A model generated the notes under the pieces. The model was not told where the DNA came from, did no database searches, and saw nothing but the letters and a program-made list of their open reading frames with translations. The translations under genes were made by a program, and so were the position numbers. This document shows, in pieces, positions 8,823 to 17,276 of a stretch of DNA of 37,584 nucleotides (the first letter of the stretch is position 1; the number at the start of each line of letters is the position of its first letter). The stretch covers positions 1 through 37,584 of the forward strand of contig DAHUYQ010000009.1 of NCBI GenBank assembly GCA_027315115.1, in the 5' to 3' direction. The DNA is from Solirubrobacterales bacterium. GTDB lineage: Bacteria > Actinomycetota > Thermoleophilia > Solirubrobacterales > Solirubrobacteraceae.

Positions 8823-8842
8823 AAGCGAACCTAAAGCGAACC
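8823..8842. repeat. Two direct repeats AAGCGAACC spaced by one helical turn
   Basis: The nonamer AAGCGAACC occurs at 8823-8831 and 8834-8842, an 11-bp period, in the short leader of the three-gene cassette. Such phased repeats often bind a regulator in tandem; the HTH protein of the cassette is the obvious candidate. The surrounding 8800-8865 is AT-rich for this genome (TATATC, TATAGA) and should hold the cassette promoter. Confidence 0.5.
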
Positions 8843-8889
8843 ATATTGCTAACTATATCCCGCGCCGGCAGATACGCCCATGCCGGGGC

Positions 8890-10869
8890 TCACTGACCCT
8901 GCTGCGCTTCGATCACGTGCATCACCGCATTGATCAACGCGAGATGCGTGAAGGCCTGCGGGTAGTTGCCGAGGTGGCGCCCTGAGCTTGCCTCCAGCTC
9001 CTCCGCATAGAGGCCGAGCGGAGAGGCGTAGGTGAGCAGGCGCTCGCACAGATGTTCGGCTTCGCGCCGCTCTCCGATCTCGCACAGCGCGGAGACCATC
9101 CAGAAGGAGCAGATCAGGAAGCTGCCCTCCTCCCCCTGCTGCCCGTCGTCGGTCTGCTCGGTCCTGTAGCGCAGCACCAGCCCGTCGTCGGTGAGCTCCT
9201 GCTTGATCGCCGTCACGGTCGCGCGCACGCGCTCGTCGTCGGGCGGCAGGAAGCGCACCAGCGGTATCAGCAGGTTCGAGGCATCAAGCGCATCGGTCTC
9301 GTAGTGCTGGCGAAAGACGCCGCGGCCGTCCACGCCGTGTCGCAGGATGTCGTCCTTGATCTCATCGGCGACCGCCTGCCAGCTCTGGGCCTGCTCGTCG
9401 TTGCCGCGGCGTTCGGCCAGCCTGGCTCCCCTGTCCAACGCCACCCAGCACATCAGCTTCGAGGAGACGTAGTGCCGGGGCTCCCCGCGCGCCTCCCAGA
9501 TCCCCTGGTCGGGCTGCTTCCAGACCCTTTCCGCACCGAGCACCTGGTCCTTCAGCACCGGCCAGAGCCGCTCGGGGATGTGGTCGCGCTTCTTGGAGTG
9601 CAGGTAGACCGAGTCCAGAACCGCTCCGTAGACGTCGTTTTGGCGCTGGTCGTAGGCGCCGTTGCCGATTCGCACCGGCCGCGCGTTCTCGTAGCCCTTG
9701 AGATGGTCGAGCGTGGACTCCGGGAGGTCCTTGCGGCCGTCGATGCCGTACATGATCTGCAGCGTGCCGTCCTCGTTTCTCTGCACGTCGGCGACGTACT
9801 GCACGAAGTCATCGGCCTCCCAGTCGAGGCCGAGCGCGTGCAGGCCCCAGAGGGTGAAGGTCGCGTCCCGCATCCAGCAGTACCTGTAGTCCCAGTTGCG
9901 CGAGCCCTTGGGCGTCTCCGGCAGCGATGTGGTCGGCGCCGCGACCAGCGCGCCGGTGGGCATGAACGTCAGGCCCTTCAGCGCCAGCGCGGAGCGCTGC
10001 AGGTGGTAGCGCCACGGGTGGTCGGGATAGATGCCTTCGGCGATCCAGGTGCGCCAGAAGTGCTCTGTGCGCGACAGATCCTCGTGGGCCTGATCCGCGC
10101 TCAGCGGGCCGCTGCGATCGAGCGCCCAGGACATCGCGCAGAAGCGTCGCTCGCCTTCGACCATCGTGTGCCTGCCATGCGCGCGGTTGCCCTCGATTCC
10201 AAGCCGCACGTCGGAGTAGAGCCGGAAGACCCACTCGTCGTTGGTGGCGTCGAGCGCGCACGTCCCCTCCTGGACGGTGTCGACGTGCGTCCAGCTCGCC
10301 GCCTGCGCGCCATATTCGAGCATCGGCTCGCAGACGATCTCGATCTGAGCGCGACCCTGGATGCATTCGATCATCCGCACGAGCATGTGGTTGGCGTCGT
10401 TGTCGGTCGGCGGCCTGGTGTGGCTGAATCCGTGCTTGTCGTCGCGCCACTCCCCGATCGTGAGCGCGTCGAGCACGCGAATCCATCCCTGCGGGGTCAT
10501 CCAGGTCGTCTCGATCACGTTGGTACCCGGCAGGTACCGCCTGCCGGCCGGCACGTAGATGCCGTACGGACCCACCCGGAAGCTGCCCGCACCCCGGTCC
10601 AGCATGGCCCCGAAGACGGAGGGCGAGTCGAAGTGGGGCAGGCACATCCACTCGATCGACCCGTCGGATGCCATCAGCGCGCAGGTGTGGCAGTCCGAGA
10701 GGAAGCCGAAGTCGGCGATCGGCGGGAACGGAGACTCCGTGCCGGTGCTCTGGGATGCCGCGGGGCGCTGCCTTACGGTGGCATCGGGAGCGCCCGCGGC
10801 CTCCGGTGGGCGGGTCGGGGCGCTGGCGCTCGCGCCGCCGTCCGGCGACGAGGCGGATTCGGGGCTCAT
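8890..10869 (-). CDS. GH15 family glucoamylase/trehalase-like glycoside hydrolase
   Basis: Inverting alpha-glucosidase of family GH15, acting on trehalose or maltodextrins. The N-terminal domain opens with FPPIADFGFLSDCHTCAL and SIEWMCLPHFDSPSVFG. The (alpha/alpha)6 domain holds SRNWDYRYCWMRDATFTL, and the catalytic glutamate of EEGSFLICSFWMV lies near the C-terminus. I chose the ATG at 10869 (659 residues); a longer frame upstream overlaps the MBL gene and is low in complexity. There is no signal peptide, so the enzyme is cytoplasmic, which fits the trehalase branch common in actinobacteria. It follows the MBL-fold gene by 19 bp, at the end of the run fliA to csrA. Glucoamylase specificity cannot be excluded. 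Confidence 0.9.
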   Translation of the reverse strand: MSPESASSPDGGASASAPTRPPEAAGAPDATVRQRPAASQSTGTESPFPPIADFGFLSDCHTCALMASDGSIEWMCLPHFDSPSVFGAMLDRGAGSFRVGPYGIYVPAGRRYLPGTNVIETTWMTPQGWIRVLDALTIGEWRDDKHGFSHTRPPTDNDANHMLVRMIECIQGRAQIEIVCEPMLEYGAQAASWTHVDTVQEGTCALDATNDEWVFRLYSDVRLGIEGNRAHGRHTMVEGERRFCAMSWALDRSGPLSADQAHEDLSRTEHFWRTWIAEGIYPDHPWRYHLQRSALALKGLTFMPTGALVAAPTTSLPETPKGSRNWDYRYCWMRDATFTLWGLHALGLDWEADDFVQYVADVQRNEDGTLQIMYGIDGRKDLPESTLDHLKGYENARPVRIGNGAYDQRQNDVYGAVLDSVYLHSKKRDHIPERLWPVLKDQVLGAERVWKQPDQGIWEARGEPRHYVSSKLMCWVALDRGARLAERRGNDEQAQSWQAVADEIKDDILRHGVDGRGVFRQHYETDALDASNLLIPLVRFLPPDDERVRATVTAIKQELTDDGLVLRYRTEQTDDGQQGEEGSFLICSFWMVSALCEIGERREAEHLCERLLTYASPLGLYAEELEASSGRHLGNYPQAFTHLALINAVMHVIEAQQGQ

Positions 10870-10888
10870 CGTGCCGGAACCGTAGCGC

Positions 10889-11731
10889 TCACGCGACTCC
10901 CGGCGCGTCCCATGACGGTCGCTGCACGCCGTCTGGCAGGCGGCCTTCCTCGGCGAGCTTGTCCAGATGCGCGGTGAGGGTGACCGCCGCGAACGGCCTG
11001 ACCTGCTCCGGCACATCGCTCCAGGCGGCGTCGAGCATGCCGTGCACCTCGCGCTCTCCGGCGTCGAGCGCGGCGAGAAGTCGCCGCTCACGGTCCAGGC
11101 GGTGATCGATGTATTCGCGCAGCTTCTCCCGCGGCGCGGTGACGGGTGGCCCGTGACCCGGACAGAGCAGATCCAGTGGCATCTCCATCAACGCTCGCAG
11201 GGCCGAGAGGTAGCCGGTGAGGGCGCCGGGGTCCGGCGCGATGAACACCGAGCCTTCGCCCAGCACTGCGTCCCCTGTGAAGCACACCGGACGGGCGGAC
11301 CGCGTGAGAAGCGCGAAGTGGTCGGGGGCGTGCCCGGGGCTCGCGAGTGCCACGAGCGGGCCGAAGCGGGTCCCGTCCCGCAACCGCACGTCTCCCGGCC
11401 GGCGCAGATGCTCGGCCCTGCCGGCCGCAAGCGGCGCCGGCCGCCGGGCACGCAGCTCCTCCACGGCTTCGCAATGGTCGGGGTGGTCGTGGGTGAGCAC
11501 GATGCCGCCGAGACCGCCGCGTCGATCGAGCGTCTGAACCAGCGCGTCGAGGTGCTCGCCAAGCGCGGGCCCCGGATCGACCACGAAGGCCGGCTCGTGA
11601 CCCACGACCCACGTGTTGGTGCCCGAGAGGGAGAGCGGCCCCGGGTTCTCGGCGCGCAGCCTCACGATGTCGTGGCGCTGCAGCAGCGCCGACTCCTCAC
11701 CTGCGCCCTCTTGGCCGGGCCGGCTGCTCAC
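10889..11731 (-). CDS. MBL-fold metallo-hydrolase (LACTB2/glyoxalase II-like)
   Basis: Two-metal hydrolase of the metallo-beta-lactamase fold, 280 residues. Ligand motifs in order are [10 protein letters not shown] (HxHxDH), [23 protein letters not shown] and LCPGHGPPV. The C-terminal region (about residues 205-270) is a helical winged-helix-like tail of the kind found in LACTB2-like proteins. The opening segment [12 protein letters not shown] is typical. Its start overlaps the stop of csrA by four bases (ATGA), so translation is coupled. The substrate is unknown; thioester or RNA phosphodiester hydrolysis are both known in this branch. Confidence 0.88.
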   Translation of the reverse strand: MSSRPGQEGAGEESALLQRHDIVRLRAENPGPLSLSGTNTWVVGHEPAFVVDPGPALGEHLDALVQTLDRRGGLGGIVLTHDHPDHCEAVEELRARRPAPLAAGRAEHLRRPGDVRLRDGTRFGPLVALASPGHAPDHFALLTRSARPVCFTGDAVLGEGSVFIAPDPGALTGYLSALRALMEMPLDLLCPGHGPPVTAPREKLREYIDHRLDRERRLLAALDAGEREVHGMLDAAWSDVPEQVRPFAAVTLTAHLDKLAEEGRLPDGVQRPSWDAPGVA

Positions 11732-11961
11732 TCCTGGCCGGCGGCCTGCTGCGGCGGCGTTGGCAGGGCGTCGACGCCCGACTCGGCAGCAGCGAGGTTC
11801 TCGGCCTGGACGGCGAGCCAGATCTCCTCGCGGTAGACGGGCATGTCCTTGGGGGCCGCGATCCCGAGACGTACCGTCTGGCCGGCCACCTCCATCACCG
11901 TGACGGTTATCTCCTCGCCGATCACAACGCGCTCACCTGGACGACGCGTAAGTATCAGCAT
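11728..11961 (-). CDS. csrA: Carbon storage regulator CsrA
   Basis: Small RNA-binding protein that blocks translation by binding GGA motifs in leader mRNAs, in flagellated bacteria mainly that of flagellin. The start [15 protein letters not shown] and the central [18 protein letters not shown] are the two conserved RNA-binding faces. At 77 residues it has a slightly long, Ala/Gln-rich tail. It lies downstream of fliW, whose product sequesters CsrA until flagellin is exported. A 142-bp gap separates the two; a CATAAT hexamer lies there but no well-spaced partner was found. The MBL gene overlaps the stop. Confidence 0.96.
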   Translation of the reverse strand: MLILTRRPGERVVIGEEITVTVMEVAGQTVRLGIAAPKDMPVYREEIWLAVQAENLAAAESGVDALPTPPQQAAGQE

Positions 11962-12103
11962 CGTCGACCATTATGCCCTATCGGGACGCAATGCCGCATA
12001 TGCGCCCGCGCAGAGCCGGTCCGACGCACCTGCCGGCGACCGCGCAGAGCCCCTGCGCACGCGCTGCCCGGACCGCCGGCAGGCGGCCCCGGTGCCCGCT
12101 CTC

Positions 12104-12541
12104 CTACGCCTCGGAGGTCTGTTCCGCGAACAGCGGTGCGCGCAGGTCCGCGCCCGGGGCGGTGTTGATCACCTGGTGCCCGCGGCCCTGCCAGATCACC
12201 AGCGGCGCCCGCAGGTTGACGGTGGTCTGCGCCGGGTTCGGGCTCGCGCGCACGGTCACGTAGACCTGGGCCTGGTCGAGGTCCTCGGTGCCGATCCGTT
12301 CGCGTTCCTCCTCGCCGACGGCCAGCTCGAAGCCCGGGAACGCCCCGCGCGGATCGATCACCGGCAGCGCGAGCGCAGGATCCTCGGTCGAATGCAGCCA
12401 GCGGATGCTGCCCTCGCCTTCGGCCTCCAGGAAGGCGTAGCCGGAGCCGGGCAGGCCGATCAGGCCCAGCGGGAAGTCGACGAGCGCCTCCTCGGCCAGC
12501 TCGACCGTCCCGAATCTGACGCTTTCGATGATCATCGGCAT
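12104..12541 (-). CDS. fliW: Flagellar assembly factor FliW
   Basis: Cytoplasmic protein that binds flagellin and CsrA in turn, coupling flagellin synthesis to secretion. Recognised from the start ESVRFGTVELAEEALVDFP, followed by GLIGLPGSGYAFL and the late segment AQVYVTVRASPNPAQTTVN and LRAPLVI. The length of 145 residues is normal. The start ATG at 12541 has GAGAGG upstream. It lies between flgL and csrA, the arrangement seen in Bacillus and many other CsrA/FliW bacteria. Confidence 0.95.
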   Translation of the reverse strand: MPMIIESVRFGTVELAEEALVDFPLGLIGLPGSGYAFLEAEGEGSIRWLHSTEDPALALPVIDPRGAFPGFELAVGEEERERIGTEDLDQAQVYVTVRASPNPAQTTVNLRAPLVIWQGRGHQVINTAPGADLRAPLFAEQTSEA

Positions 12542-12554
12542 GCCTCTCTGGACC

Positions 12555-13466
12555 CTACTTCAGGAATTCGAGGAGCGACATCTGCACGATGCTCGCTCCG
12601 GCCTTCAGCGCCGCTTCGTAGGCGACCTGGTCGCTTGTGTATTCGGTGGCCACCTGCGCGTAGTTGGCGTCCTGGGTGTTGGACAGCGCCTCGGTCGTGC
12701 TGGTGGCCAGTTCTTCGATCCGGCTTTCGGCGAGCTGAAGCTGATCGATCGCCCCGCCGGCCTGCGCCTGCATCTGCATCAGGGTTTCGAAGTTGGAGTC
12801 GATGCTCTTGAGGTCTTCCCCGTTCAGCGCTTCCAGCGCCGCCGGGGTGCCTTCGCGCATGTTCTTGGCGATCGTGCGCAGCGTGTCCAGCAGCTTGCCG
12901 TCTTTGGCGGCTTCGCCGTTGCCGAGCAGCGTGGATGCGGGCTGGTTGATCTGGATGGTCATGCCCGGCGCGATCGTGCGGGTGATCGTGCCTTCGTTGC
13001 CGTGGTAGGCGTCTTCGGCGCCGGCGGAATAGGCGGCGGTGCCCGTGAGGGTGCCGGAGAGCACGTACTGCCCGGCGTACTGCACGTTGGCGTCCTGCTT
13101 GGCCGATTCGGTGAGCTGTTCGACCTCTGTCGCCAGGTTTTCCAGGTCGGACTTGCCGTTCACGCCGCTGGTCGCCTGCAGGACCAGTTCGCGCGCCTTC
13201 TGGACCACCTGGCCGATCGAGCCGAGCGCGCCGGAGGTGGTGCGCTCCCAGGAGATCGCTTCGTTGACGTTGGTCTTGTAGTTGGCGAGACCGTCGAGCG
13301 TGCTCTGCAGGTCGATCGCCTTGCCCGTGCCGTAGGGGTTGTCGGAGGGTTCGAGGATCGACTTGCCGCTGGATAGTTCGGTGGAGCGGCGCTGCAGCGC
13401 CGCGAAGGCGTTGTTGACGTCGCGGACCGTGGAGCTGGTCACCATGTGGGGGGTGATGCGGATCAC
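12555..13466 (-). CDS. flgL: Flagellar hook-filament junction protein FlgL
   Basis: Junction protein FlgL (HAP3) that joins hook to filament, exported through the flagellar type III system. The N-terminus is flagellin-like, with ITPHMVTSSTVRDVNNAF and LSSGKSILEPSDNPYGTGK. The C-terminal helix contains ALSNTQDANYAQVATEYTS and ends LLEFLK, as flagellin-family proteins do. The 303 residues are typical. The start overlaps the flgK stop by four bases. Glutamate codons are mostly GAA, unlike neighbouring cytoplasmic genes. Confidence 0.95.
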   Translation of the reverse strand: MIRITPHMVTSSTVRDVNNAFAALQRRSTELSSGKSILEPSDNPYGTGKAIDLQSTLDGLANYKTNVNEAISWERTTSGALGSIGQVVQKARELVLQATSGVNGKSDLENLATEVEQLTESAKQDANVQYAGQYVLSGTLTGTAAYSAGAEDAYHGNEGTITRTIAPGMTIQINQPASTLLGNGEAAKDGKLLDTLRTIAKNMREGTPAALEALNGEDLKSIDSNFETLMQMQAQAGGAIDQLQLAESRIEELATSTTEALSNTQDANYAQVATEYTSDQVAYEAALKAGASIVQMSLLEFLK

Positions 13467-14776
13467 AGGCCCACCAGCCCGGTGTGCTCGATCAGCGTTT
13501 CGAGCATCTGGTCCATCGCTGTCATCACGCGCGCGGATGCTTCGTAGCCTCGCTGGAAGGTCACGAGCTGCGTCATTTCTTCGTCCGTGGAGACGCCCGA
13601 GACCTGCTGGCGGCGTTCTTCGACCGCCGTCACCATCGCCTGCGCGCCGGCTTCGGTCTGCTTGGCCGACTGGACGTCGCTGCCGACCTTCGTCACGAAC
13701 GCGGACCAGCGCTGGTCGGCGGTGCCGCCGCGCAGGTTGGCGATCGACTGAGCGAGGTTGTTGGCGCCCGGTTCGCCGGCCGGGCCCGTCTGGATCTGTT
13801 CGCCGGTCGCGCTGACCGCGATGCTCGCCGCGGTGGTGCCGCTGAAGAACGGGGTTTCCGATTGCAGCGCGTTGACCGATTCGGCGAGGCCGGCGGCGAC
13901 TTCGTTCAGCGAAGTCTTGTAGCCGGCCAGCGCGCCCGACGCCGAGGTGAGGCTCAGCAGCGCGCCGAGCTGGCCGCCCGAGGTGGTGCTCAGCGCCTGC
14001 GGCCAGTGGACGGTGCCGCCTTCGACGAGCGGTTCGGCCGCGTTGCCGAAGCCGAGCGTGATGGTGCCGTCTTCGTGTTCGGTGACCGACACGTTGGCGA
14101 GCTTGGAGAGGTTGTCGATCAGTTGGTCGCGCCGGTCGAGCAGTTCGTTGGGCTGCTGGCCCGCTCCGAGCGCGAGCTTGATCTGGTTGTTGAGAGAGGC
14201 GATCTGCTGCGCGTCGCTCTGCACTTCGCCTTTGGCGCCGGTGATCGTTTCGTAGCGCGAGGTGGCTTCGCCGGAGGCGGCTTCGACCTGCGAGCTGAGC
14301 TGGTTGAGGGTGGTGGCGAGATTCCTGCCGGCGGTCACGACGCCTTCCCGGGCCGCGGCGCTGCTGGGCGAGTTGGCCAGGTCGTTCCAGGCCGTCCAGA
14401 AGGCGGAGAGCTGCGCGGAGAGGCCGGAGCTCGTCGGTTCGTCCAGGGAGCTCTGCACCTGGCCGAGCACTTCGGCGGTCGTGCTCGCTTCGCCGAGCGT
14501 CGAGCTCTCGCCGCGGTACTGAGCGTCCAGGTAGCTGTTCCTGATCCGCGTGATCTGCGCCACGCCCACGCCCGTGCCGAGCTTCGCGCCGTCGCCGGTG
14601 ACCAGTGAGAGCGCCTGGATGGTCAGCGGCCGGCTGGTCTCCATCACGGCGGTCTGCCGCGTGTAGCCCGGCGTCTGGGCGTTGGAGATGTTGTTGGAGG
14701 TGACATCGAGCGCCTCCTGGCTTGCGAGCAGCCCGCTCAGCGCTGTCTGAAGACCCTGCAACGTCGGGATCGACAT
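13463..14776 (-). CDS. flgK: Flagellar hook-associated protein FlgK
   Basis: First hook-filament junction protein (HAP1), exported by the flagellar apparatus. The N-terminal rod-type signature is LLASQEALDVTSNNISNAQT with PGYTRQ. A long helical segment follows (about 90-200), including LNNQIKLALGAGQQPNELLD and RRDQLIDNLSKL. The C-terminus, EMTQLVTFQRGYEASARVM, is the standard FlgK end. The 437 residues are on the short side, reflecting a reduced outer domain. The gene is followed by flgL with a four-base overlap and preceded by flgN five bases away. Glutamates are largely GAA. Confidence 0.96.
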   Translation of the reverse strand: MSIPTLQGLQTALSGLLASQEALDVTSNNISNAQTPGYTRQTAVMETSRPLTIQALSLVTGDGAKLGTGVGVAQITRIRNSYLDAQYRGESSTLGEASTTAEVLGQVQSSLDEPTSSGLSAQLSAFWTAWNDLANSPSSAAAREGVVTAGRNLATTLNQLSSQVEAASGEATSRYETITGAKGEVQSDAQQIASLNNQIKLALGAGQQPNELLDRRDQLIDNLSKLANVSVTEHEDGTITLGFGNAAEPLVEGGTVHWPQALSTTSGGQLGALLSLTSASGALAGYKTSLNEVAAGLAESVNALQSETPFFSGTTAASIAVSATGEQIQTGPAGEPGANNLAQSIANLRGGTADQRWSAFVTKVGSDVQSAKQTEAGAQAMVTAVEERRQQVSGVSTDEEMTQLVTFQRGYEASARVMTAMDQMLETLIEHTGLVGL

Positions 14777-14780
14777 CCGC

Positions 14781-15350
14781 CTATGCCTCCAGATCCAGCA
14801 GCCGCATGCCCGCGGTCGGGTCGGTGCGGGCCGAGGTGGCGCCGGCGCCGGTGGCGTCGTAGACGTGGTTGGCGTCGAGCGAGAGCGTCTTCATGAGGTG
14901 ATCCAGGAAGGAGAGCTCGACCTTCATCAACGCCCGGTTGACGAGGTGCTCGCGTTGCAGCTCGTGCAGCATTCCGGAAAGCTGGGCGCTGCGGGAGACC
15001 GCCTGCGCCGCGCTGTGCGGCGGCAGGATCGCCGACAGGCGCGAGATGCTGACCGCCTCGGGCGGCACGCCCAGCCGCAGCCCGCTGCGCGCGAGCAGCT
15101 CGCTGCGCTCAACCTCCATCTGCCGGCGGTGGCTCAGCTCGGCCTGCAGCATCCCCGCCAGGCGCACGACCTCGTGGACCTCGTGCCGCCTGATCGCGGC
15201 GCCCTGGGCCAGGACGATCTCCAGCAGGCGCTCGGCGGATCCGATCTGGGCCGCTAGGTGGGCGAGCAGGTCGGCCGCCAGCATCTCGTCGCCGCTGAGC
15301 GCGCGCCCCGCGAGCGCCCCAGGCTGCGGCGCGAGCGCGAGCGTGCTCAT
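14781..15350 (-). CDS. flgN: FlgN-like export chaperone
   Basis: Cytoplasmic chaperone expected to guard FlgK and FlgL before export. The product is a 189-residue, almost wholly helical protein with heptad-like stretches (EMLAADLLAHLAAQIGSAER, LSGMLHELQREHLVNRALMK) and the short C-terminal motif VYDATGAG often seen in FlgN proteins. It starts four bases before the stop of flgJ and lies just upstream of flgK, the usual place for flgN. Glutamate codons here are mainly GAG, in contrast to flgJ and flgK on either side. Primary sequence conservation is low, so the name rests on fold and position. Confidence 0.8.
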   Translation of the reverse strand: MSTLALAPQPGALAGRALSGDEMLAADLLAHLAAQIGSAERLLEIVLAQGAAIRRHEVHEVVRLAGMLQAELSHRRQMEVERSELLARSGLRLGVPPEAVSISRLSAILPPHSAAQAVSRSAQLSGMLHELQREHLVNRALMKVELSFLDHLMKTLSLDANHVYDATGAGATSARTDPTAGMRLLDLEA

Positions 15351-15748
15351 GAGCCGGCCTTCCCGGTGGCCGGCACGGCCTGGTCGAGCGCGCTCGGGTC
15401 GATCGCGGTCGTGAGCTGGGTCGCAAGCCCAAGCCCGCCGCCGCGCGTGAGCGATTCCGCAAGCGTCTGGGGCAGCATCGAGGAGACCAGGCTCATGGAG
15501 CCGCCGCCTTCTTCGCCTTCGCCGCCTTCGCCGCCTTCGGAGCCGCCTTCACCCAGGCCACCCGTCTGGCTCATCGCCTTGGAGACCTGTTCGACGAGCA
15601 TCTCTTCGAAGCCGACGGCCTCCTTGTAGGCGTTCTTGACGGCGGTGGAGCCGTCGCGCACGAAGGCCGGTTCGACGCTCGCGGCGACCGTCGGCAGCCC
15701 GCTGGGCAGAGCGGGCGTGGCGATCGCGGATGCCGGCTGCACGCTCAT
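15347..15748 (-). CDS. flgJ: FlgJ-type rod-binding protein, single domain
   Basis: Rod-capping protein that helps assemble the rod. The conserved core is NAYKEAVGFEEMLVEQVSKA, then SSMLPQTLAESLTRGGGLGLA, the two halves of the rod-binding domain. Between them sits a 22-residue Gly/Glu tract rich in GGE units (about residues 65-84). The 133-residue product lacks the muramidase domain that enteric FlgJ carries, as in many Gram-positive bacteria. It overlaps the flgG stop and the flgN start by four bases each, so the genes are co-translated. Confidence 0.82.
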   Translation of the reverse strand: MSVQPASAIATPALPSGLPTVAASVEPAFVRDGSTAVKNAYKEAVGFEEMLVEQVSKAMSQTGGLGEGGSEGGEGGEGEEGGGSMSLVSSMLPQTLAESLTRGGGLGLATQLTTAIDPSALDQAVPATGKAGS

Positions 15749-16476
15749 GCCCGAAGCTGGTTGGCGATCGCCATCATTTCGCCCTCGAGCTTCACCGCGC
15801 TGGAGCCCATCTGGTAGCTGCGCTGCGTGTCGATCATCGTGGCCATTTCGCTGCCCATGTCCACGTTGGATCCCTCCAGCGCGCCCTGCACGACGCTCGC
15901 GCCGGCCAGCGGCGCCGCGGCTCCGCTGGCCGCTGTGGTGGTGAACTGGCCGTTGCCCGCGGCAAGCATGGCGTTTGGCGCGGGAACGTCGACGACCGCG
16001 ATCCTGCCGAGCGTGCGACCTTCCGCGGTCACCTCGCCGTCGCCGGCGATTTTCACCTGCTGCGCCTGCACGCCGGCGGGCAGCGTGATCGGCGGCTGCA
16101 GCACGCTGCCGTCGGCGCTGACGATCTGACGGTTGGAGTCGAGCTGGAAGGAGCCGTCGCGGGTGAGCACGGTGCTGCCGTTCGCGCGCCGCAGCTCGAA
16201 GAAGCCCCCGCCTTCGATGGCGAGGTCCAGCGGCGATTCGGTGCGCTGCAGCGAGCCCTCGGCTTCGACGTTGCCGATGTCGCGCGCGGAGGCGCCAGCG
16301 CCGTCGGTGGTGTTGGTGCCCGCTTCGTGGATCTGGTTGTAGACCAGGTCGCTGAAGGCGGTCCGCTGGGCGTGGTAACCGGTCGTGGAGATGTTGGCGA
16401 GGTTGCCCGCGACATTGTCGAGCTGAAGCTGCTGGGCATTCATGCCGGCTGCCGCCGCGAAGAGACCGTCGATCAT
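15745..16476 (-). CDS. flgG: Flagellar basal-body rod protein FlgG
   Basis: Distal rod protein. The N-terminal signature is GLFAAAAGMNAQQLQLDNVA followed by NLANISTTGYHAQRTAFSDL, where the TTGY and F-DL pattern is typical of FlgG. The centre shows AIEGGGFFELRRANG and VLTRDGSFQLD, and the C-terminus has LEGSNVDMGSEMATMIDTQR. At 243 residues it is slightly shorter than enteric FlgG. It follows flgF by 13 bp. FlgF and FlgG are hard to separate by sequence; the order and the signature support this naming. Confidence 0.88.
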   Translation of the reverse strand: MIDGLFAAAAGMNAQQLQLDNVAGNLANISTTGYHAQRTAFSDLVYNQIHEAGTNTTDGAGASARDIGNVEAEGSLQRTESPLDLAIEGGGFFELRRANGSTVLTRDGSFQLDSNRQIVSADGSVLQPPITLPAGVQAQQVKIAGDGEVTAEGRTLGRIAVVDVPAPNAMLAAGNGQFTTTAASGAAAPLAGASVVQGALEGSNVDMGSEMATMIDTQRSYQMGSSAVKLEGEMMAIANQLRA

Positions 16477-16489
16477 CTCTCTGTCCTCC

Positions 16490-17176
16490 CTAGCTGACCG
16501 AGCCGACCTGGGTGGAGGCTGCCTGCAGCGTTTCGTTTATCGCTTGGATCGCCTGCTGGCCCGACTGGAAGGTGCGCAGCGAAGCCATCATTTCCACCAT
16601 CGTCTCGACGGGGTTGACGCCCGATTCTTCGAGCGCGCCCGATCGCACGGTGCCGCTCGCCTTGCCTTCCTGGGTGCCGGTGAAGAGGTTTTCGCCCTGC
16701 TTGACCGCGCCGGCGACCTTGTAGACGCCGATCGCGGTCGGGGCCACCGTGCCGTTGGCGCCCACCTTGATCGGCGCGCCTTCGGGACCGAGCACGTCGT
16801 TGCCGAAGCTGTCGGTCAGCAGCCCGCCGGCCGATACCGCGAACTGGCCGTCGCGGGTGTAGCGCACCCCCTGCGGGGTCTTGACCGAGAAGAAGCCTTC
16901 GCCTTCGATCGCGAAGTCGAGCGGATCGCCGGTTTCGTGCATCGCCGCGGGGGCGAGATCGGTATGGGACTTGCCGCTTTCCACGCCGATCGAGATCGAG
17001 CCCACCTGCGCTCCGCTTGCGGTGTTGGAGAGCAGGATCTGCCCGAAGCTGTGCTGGGAGGACTGATCCGCCTTGTACCCCGGCGTGGAGGCGTTGGCAA
17101 GATCGTTGGCGAGCTGGCTCTGGCGGGCCTGCTCGGCGACCATCCCTGATGCGGCGATGAAGAGACCGAGGTCCAT
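16490..17176 (-). CDS. flgF: Flagellar basal-body rod protein FlgF
   Basis: Proximal rod protein. The N-terminus is MDLGLFIAASGMVAEQARQS and then LANDLANASTPGYKAD. The middle has FAIEGEGFFSVKT and VRYTRDGQFAVSAGG, and the C-terminal part has LEESGVNPVETMVEMMASLR. I start it at the ATG at 17176 because the protein family begins there and a sigma-28 promoter ends ten bases upstream. A longer frame to 17248 would run through that promoter. The product has 228 residues. It heads the operon flgF-flgG-flgJ-flgN-flgK-flgL, and its mRNA should be nearly leaderless. Confidence 0.9.
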   Translation of the reverse strand: MDLGLFIAASGMVAEQARQSQLANDLANASTPGYKADQSSQHSFGQILLSNTASGAQVGSISIGVESGKSHTDLAPAAMHETGDPLDFAIEGEGFFSVKTPQGVRYTRDGQFAVSAGGLLTDSFGNDVLGPEGAPIKVGANGTVAPTAIGVYKVAGAVKQGENLFTGTQEGKASGTVRSGALEESGVNPVETMVEMMASLRTFQSGQQAIQAINETLQAASTQVGSVS

Positions 17177-17186
17177 CTCGCCCAGG

Positions 17187-17213
17187 TGATCGTCGCCAGT
17201 GCGCCGATCTTTA
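17187..17213 (-). promoter_or_regulatory. Sigma-28 (FliA) promoter of flgF operon
   Basis: Read on the minus strand: TAAA (17213-17210), 15 bases, GACGATCA (17194-17187). This matches the sigma-28 plan TAAA-N15-GCCGATAA and the other sites in this window. The flgF ATG lies only ten bases beyond the -10 box, so the transcript should start at or within a few bases of the ATG. Confidence 0.75.
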
Positions 17214-17276
17214 GCGGCTCGTCGGCGAGCGCTCGCCGTGCGGCTCACCGCGCGGCCCCGGGCTGCCGCGCCAGGC

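Noticed and set aside
9052..10977. A 641-codon open frame on the plus strand
   Set aside because: It lies entirely antisense to the GH15 gene, its translation is rich in Arg, Ala, Gly and Val without domains, and long antisense frames are expected in GC-rich DNA.
10889..11091. Longer start for the GH15 gene at 11091
   Set aside because: The extension overlaps the MBL gene, has no conserved residues, and the ATG at 10869 fits the intergenic spacing.
11962..12103. FliA-type promoter before csrA
   Set aside because: A CCCGATAG box is present on the minus strand but nothing like TAAA or TCAA lies 15 bases upstream.
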